From the NCBI GenBank assembly GCA_021648845.1, contig JAKJHY010000001.1:186001-250000 (forward strand): a stretch of 64,000 bases of DNA. Reading direction: 5' to 3'. Under the pieces are notes generated by a model. That model did no database searches. It was not told where the DNA came from and saw nothing but the letters and a program-made list of their open reading frames with translations. Shown in pieces: positions 60,417-64,000 of the stretch (its first letter is position 1; each line of letters opens with the position of its first letter). This DNA is from Mycobacterium sp. MBM (lineage in GTDB: Bacteria; Actinomycetota; Actinomycetes; Mycobacteriales; Mycobacteriaceae). Made by a program: the position numbers and the translations under genes.

Positions 60417-60889
60417 CCGAGACAGCAGGAGCCTGGACTCCGCATCACAAGGACGGGCGCATCGCCCCGGTGCAGGAAAAGGAACACGACCGGCCGGCAA
60501 GCCTGGATCACCCCCGCGCACCGCGCAGGCCGCGCGGCATCCCGTACTTCGAGAAGTATGCCTGGTTGTTCATGCGGTTCTCCGGCGTCGCGCTGGTGTT
60601 CCTGGCACTGGGCCACCTGTTCATCATGCTGCTCTGGGAAGACGGCGTGTACCGCATCGACTTCAACTATGTCGCCGAGCGCTGGGCATCGCCGTTCTGG
60701 CAGATCTGGGACATGGCGCTGCTCTGGCTGGCCATGATCCACGGCGCCAACGGGATGCGCACCATCATCGGCGACTACGCCCGCAAGAACACCACCAAGT
60801 TCTGGCTGAACTCACTACTGCTGCTGGCGACCGGCTTCACGTTGGTGCTGGGCAGCTACGTGCTGGTCACGTTCGACGCGAACATCTAA
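60413..60889 (+). CDS. sdhD: Succinate dehydrogenase membrane anchor subunit
   Basis: 158 residues from the GTG at 60413, which overlaps the sdhC stop as GTGA. A polar N-terminal half of about 45 residues is followed by three helices (about 50-75, 90-115 and 125-150) with RFSGVALVFLALGHLFIM and LLWLAMIHGANGMRTIIGDY, including the conserved heme-proximal His and the quinone-site Asp-Tyr. Ortholog of Rv3317. Confidence 0.93.
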   Translation: MTETAGAWTPHHKDGRIAPVQEKEHDRPASLDHPRAPRRPRGIPYFEKYAWLFMRFSGVALVFLALGHLFIMLLWEDGVYRIDFNYVAERWASPFWQIWDMALLWLAMIHGANGMRTIIGDYARKNTTKFWLNSLLLLATGFTLVLGSYVLVTFDANI

Positions 60890-60899
60890 GGAAGCCAAG

Positions 60900-62654
60900 A
60901 TGATTCAAGAGCATCGTTACGACGTCGTCATCGTCGGCGCGGGCGGCGCGGGCATGCGCGCAGCCGTCGAGGCCGGACCGCGAGCCCGGACCGCCGTGCT
61001 GACCAAGCTCTACCCGACCCGCAGCCACACCGGCGCCGCCCAGGGCGGCATGTGCGCCGCGCTGGCCAACGTCGAGGACGACAACTGGGAATGGCACACT
61101 TTCGACACCGTCAAGGGTGGGGACTACCTCGCCGACCAGGACGCCGTCGAGATCATGTGCAAGGAAGCCATCGACGCGGTCTATGACCTGGAGAAGATGG
61201 GGATGCCGTTCAACCGCACCCCCGAGGGCCGCATCGACCAGCGCCGGTTCGGCGGGCACACCCGCGACCACGGCAAGGCCCCGGTGCGTCGGGCCTGCTA
61301 CGCCGCCGACCGCACCGGCCACATGATCCTGCAGACGCTGTACCAAAACTGCGTCAAGCACGATGTCGAGTTCTTCAACGAGTTCTACGCGCTGGATGTG
61401 GTGCTCACCGAAACCCCGGGCGGGCCGGTCGCGACCGGCGTCGTCGCCTACGAGCTGGCCACCGGCGACATCCACGTCTTCCACGCCAAGGCGATCGTCT
61501 TCGCCACCGGTGGATCGGGTCGGATGTACAAGACCACCTCGAACGCCCACACCTTGACCGGCGACGGCCTGGGCATCATCTTCCGCAAGGGACTTCCCCT
61601 GGAGGACATGGAGTTCCACCAGTTCCACCCGACAGGGCTGGCCGGTCTGGGCATCCTGATCTCCGAAGCCGTGCGCGGTGAGGGCGGACGGCTGCTCAAC
61701 GCCGAGGGTGAACGGTTCATGGAGCGCTACGCCCCGACCATCGTCGACCTGGCCCCGCGTGACATCGTGGCCCGCTCGATGGTGCTCGAGGTGCTCGAGG
61801 GCCGCGGCGCCGGGCCGAACAAGGACTACGTCTACATCGACGTGCGCCACCTCGGCGAGGATGTGCTGGAAGCCAAGCTGCCCGATATCACCGAATTCGC
61901 CCGCACCTACCTGGGCGTGGACCCCGTCACCGAGCTGGTGCCGGTGTACCCGACCTGCCACTACGTGATGGGCGGCATCCCCACCAACGTCAACGGCCAG
62001 GTGCTGCGCGACAACACCAACGTCATCCCCGGCCTGTACGCCGCCGGCGAATGCGCGTGCGTGTCGGTGCACGGTTCCAACCGGCTGGGCACCAATTCGC
62101 TGCTCGACATCAACGTGTTCGGCCGCCGCGCCGGCATCGCGGCCGCCGAGTACGCGCTCAACCACAACCATGTCGAGATGCCGGACAACCCGGCAGCCAT
62201 GGTGGTCGACTGGGTCGGCGACATCCTCTCCGAGCACGGCAACGAGCGCGTCGCCGACATCCGCACCTCACTGCAGCAGTCGATGGACAACAACGCCGCG
62301 GTGTTCCGCACCGAGGAGACGCTGAAGCAGGCCCTCACCGACATCCACGCGCTCAAGGAGCGCTACTCGCGGATCACGGTGCACGACAAGGGCAAGCGCT
62401 ATAACAGCGACCTGCTGGAGGCCATCGAACTCGGGTTCCTGCTGGAGCTGGCCGAGGTCACCGTCGTCGGTGCGTTGAACCGCAAGGAGTCCCGGGGTGG
62501 GCATGCCCGCGAGGACTACCCCAACCGGGACGACACCAACTACATGCGTCACACGATGGCCTACAAAGAGGGCACCGATCTGCTGAGCGATATCCGGCTG
62601 GACTACAAGCCCGTGGTCCAGACCAGGTACGAGCCGATGGAACGGAAGTACTGA
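60900..62654 (+). CDS. sdhA: Succinate dehydrogenase flavoprotein subunit
   Basis: 584 residues. FAD Rossmann motif YDVVIVGAGGAGMRAAVEA, the covalent-FAD His in TRSHTGAAQGGMCAAL, FGGHTRDHGKAPVRR, EFHQFHPTGLAGLG, RGEGGRLLNAEGERFM, GRGAGPNKDYVYID, YPTCHYVMGGIPTN and SRGGHAREDYPNRDD. It oxidises succinate to fumarate at the cytoplasmic face. It starts 10 bp after sdhD with an AAGGAAG Shine-Dalgarno. Ortholog of Rv3318. Confidence 0.97.
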   Translation: MIQEHRYDVVIVGAGGAGMRAAVEAGPRARTAVLTKLYPTRSHTGAAQGGMCAALANVEDDNWEWHTFDTVKGGDYLADQDAVEIMCKEAIDAVYDLEKMGMPFNRTPEGRIDQRRFGGHTRDHGKAPVRRACYAADRTGHMILQTLYQNCVKHDVEFFNEFYALDVVLTETPGGPVATGVVAYELATGDIHVFHAKAIVFATGGSGRMYKTTSNAHTLTGDGLGIIFRKGLPLEDMEFHQFHPTGLAGLGILISEAVRGEGGRLLNAEGERFMERYAPTIVDLAPRDIVARSMVLEVLEGRGAGPNKDYVYIDVRHLGEDVLEAKLPDITEFARTYLGVDPVTELVPVYPTCHYVMGGIPTNVNGQVLRDNTNVIPGLYAAGECACVSVHGSNRLGTNSLLDINVFGRRAGIAAAEYALNHNHVEMPDNPAAMVVDWVGDILSEHGNERVADIRTSLQQSMDNNAAVFRTEETLKQALTDIHALKERYSRITVHDKGKRYNSDLLEAIELGFLLELAEVTVVGALNRKESRGGHAREDYPNRDDTNYMRHTMAYKEGTDLLSDIRLDYKPVVQTRYEPMERKY

Positions 62655-63433
62655 TGACCGCTGTCATTGAACCCGACACCAAGAGCCCCGAGCTGCCGCC
62701 CGTACCCGAGGGTGCGGTGATGGTCACGCTGAAGATCGCCCGGTTCAACCCGGACGCCCCCGACGAGGCCGGCTACCAGAGCTTCCGCGTGCCGTGCCTG
62801 CCGAGTGACCGGTTGCTCAACCTGCTGCACTACGTGAAGTGGTACCTCGACGGCACGTTGACCTTCCGGCGGTCCTGCGCGCACGGCGTGTGCGGCTCGG
62901 ATGCCATGCGCATCAACGGGGTGAACCGGCTGGCCTGCAAGGTGCTGATGCGCGACATGCTGCCCAAGAAGGCCTCCAAGGCGCTGACGATCACCATCGA
63001 GCCGATCCGCGGGCTGCCCGTGGAAAAGGATCTGATCGTCAACATGGAGCCCTTCTTCGACGCCTACCGCGCGGTGAAGCCGTTCCTGATCACCAGCGGC
63101 AACGCGCCGACCAAGGAGCGCGTCCAGAGCGCGACCGACCGCGCCCGCTTCGACGACACCACCAAGTGCATCCTGTGCGCGTGCTGTACCACCTCGTGCC
63201 CGGTGTACTGGAGTGAGGGCTCGTACTTCGGCCCGGCCGCGATCGTCAATGCGCACCGCTTCATCTTCGACTCGCGCGACGAGGGCGCCGCCGAGCGCCT
63301 CGACATCCTCAACGAGGTCGACGGTGTCTGGCGCTGCCGCACCACCTTCAACTGCACCGAGGCCTGCCCGCGCGGCATCCAGGTGACCCAGGCGATCCAA
63401 GAGGTCAAGCGCGCGCTGATGTTCGCGCGCTGA
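62654..63433 (+). CDS. sdhB: Succinate dehydrogenase iron-sulfur subunit
   Basis: 259 residues. [2Fe-2S] cluster: RRSCAHGVCGSDAMRINGV and LAC; [4Fe-4S]: CILCACCTTSCPVYW; [3Fe-4S]: CTEACPRGIQ. Passes electrons from SdhA FAD to the quinone site of SdhCD. The ATG shares one base with the sdhA stop (TGATG). Last gene of the operon; a strong hairpin follows. Ortholog of Rv3319. Confidence 0.97.
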   Translation: MTAVIEPDTKSPELPPVPEGAVMVTLKIARFNPDAPDEAGYQSFRVPCLPSDRLLNLLHYVKWYLDGTLTFRRSCAHGVCGSDAMRINGVNRLACKVLMRDMLPKKASKALTITIEPIRGLPVEKDLIVNMEPFFDAYRAVKPFLITSGNAPTKERVQSATDRARFDDTTKCILCACCTTSCPVYWSEGSYFGPAAIVNAHRFIFDSRDEGAAERLDILNEVDGVWRCRTTFNCTEACPRGIQVTQAIQEVKRALMFAR

Positions 63434-63447
63434 GTGCTGCGAGCCGC

Positions 63448-63504
63448 CGAGTGTTGGCTTGTGTCCCACGATCCGCCTGGATCTGGCACACAAGCCAACA
63501 CTCG
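63448..63504. terminator. 17-bp perfect hairpin between sdhB and the convergent DUF559 gene
   Basis: CGAGTGTTGGCTTGTGT (63448-63464) and ACACAAGCCAACACTCG (63488-63504) are exact reverse complements around a 23-base loop. It lies 14 bp after the sdhB stop and 2 bp before the stop of the convergent gene, so a bidirectional terminator is the simplest role; there is no U tract. It may instead be a repeat that travels with the DUF559 gene. Confidence 0.65.
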
Positions 63505-63506
63505 TT

Positions 63507-64000
63507 TCAGCACCCTGCCCCTGCGGCGCTCAGCTCGGTGCGAACCCTCCGGATGATCGTGGCTTGGCGATACCGCAACAGATCCGCGCCGACCTGGACG
63601 ATCCGCCACCCGCAGTCCCGATAGGCGACGTCCTGCTCGATGTCGAGGGTGCGTTGTCGCGGATCGGTCCAGTGCTGGGCGCCGTCGTACTGCACGCCCA
63701 CCTTCCATTCCGGATAGCCCATGTCGAGACGTCCGACCAGGCTGTACTCGTCGTATACGTTGATCTGGGTGGCCGTGGGACGTAGGCCCGCACCGGTGAG
63801 CACCAGTCGCAGTCGGGTTTCCTGCGGCGATTCGGCACCGTCGTCGGCGAGGTCCAGCACGCACCGCAGCTGACGGATGCCGCGCACTCCCCGGTGATGT
63901 ACCAACAAGGACTGGACAGCGGCGATCGTGAGGTCGGCGGCCTGCAGCAGCGCGTCGACGCGGATCACCGCGGTGGTGATTCCCTTGCGACGGCCGAGGT
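63507..64000 (-). CDS. DUF559 (Vsr-like) endonuclease-domain protein, C-terminal part
   Basis: At least 164 residues; the frame stays open to the window edge, and the codons upstream of 63968 (LGRRKGITTAVIRVDALLQ) clearly continue the protein, so the start is outside. Helical middle (VDALLQAADLTIAAVQSLLV), ESPQETRLRLVLTGAG with Glu, then LDMGYPEWKVGVQYDGAQHW and DVAYRDCGWRIVQVGADLL, the PD-(D/E)xK-like nuclease core. Same family as the gene at 43296, and likewise bordered by an inverted repeat. Confidence 0.75.
   Translation of the reverse strand, partial: LGRRKGITTAVIRVDALLQAADLTIAAVQSLLVHHRGVRGIRQLRCVLDLADDGAESPQETRLRLVLTGAGLRPTATQINVYDEYSLVGRLDMGYPEWKVGVQYDGAQHWTDPRQRTLDIEQDVAYRDCGWRIVQVGADLLRYRQATIIRRVRTELSAAGAGC

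Noticed and set aside
60867..62237. 456-residue open frame antisense to sdhA
   Set aside because: sdhA is unmistakable; the antisense frame is a composition effect.

Overview
The window is mycobacterial chromosome, most likely from an environmental, rapid-growing Mycolicibacterium-type species. Evidence for this: very high GC, many GTG starts, ATGA/GTGA gene overlaps, a 13E12-family HNH gene with a mycobacterial SOS box, T7SS-type and hemophore-like small proteins, and a backbone whose gene order follows M. tuberculosis Rv3288c to Rv3319 (recognised from protein sequence; no search was run). Strain-specific insertions interrupt that backbone.

Layout. 1-2100 (minus): end of the sigF neighbourhood (usfY start, an Rv3289c-like membrane protein), a PAS-ANTAR protein and an SRPBCC/ArsR pair with a palindromic operator. 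2168-7331: a membrane-anchored Mrr-like nuclease, then the lysine catabolic divergon lrpA-lat / hglS-pcd. 7394-11243: htpG, a 13E12 HNH gene under an SOS box, and an IS481-like transposase remnant. 11244-25742: a divergent catabolic cluster. On minus it has SDR, Rieske oxygenase, luciferase-like monooxygenase, Baeyer-Villiger monooxygenase, SDR and CaiB CoA-transferase. On plus it has an SMP-30 lactonase-like protein, GntR regulator, acyl-CoA ligase, SDR, acyl-CoA ligase and SDR. This is the best candidate for an undescribed system: hydroxylation, ketone formation, lactone formation, ring opening and CoA activation of an unknown cyclic substrate. 25745-27016: VOC protein, hemophore-like protein and a secreted Cys/Gly-rich protein.

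27112-36825: lhr, a DUF2834 membrane protein, nei2, then a desaturase plus its reductase and a TetR gene with two matching 18-bp operators resembling the DesT site. 36037-44258: enoyl-CoA hydratase, SDR, FkbM methyltransferase, pseudouridine synthase, glpD2, lpdA, a GGCT-like gene and a DUF559 gene flanked by inverted repeats. 44333-47496: two M20 amidohydrolases and purine nucleoside phosphorylase. 47498-51678: a TetR/FAD-monooxygenase pair and an AbrB-type transporter with a MarR regulator.

51675-59774: nucleoside and sugar-phosphate salvage genes (pmmB, upp, add, deoA, cdd) that, with deoD, form a dispersed nucleoside salvage set. Inside it sit an EspC-like protein with a YxxxE motif, an NlpC/P60 hydrolase, a 53-residue ORF and an internally duplicated Rv3311-like protein. 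59988-63433: the sdhCDAB operon with an IdeR-like box upstream. The right edge is a truncated DUF559 gene behind a 17-bp perfect hairpin.

Recurring non-coding elements: a 50-bp palindromic element (two copies), a 28-bp GC-rich module just upstream of two probable leaderless promoters (two copies), and a 46-bp direct repeat shared by the deoA/cdd gene junction. No tRNA, rRNA or CRISPR array was recognised.
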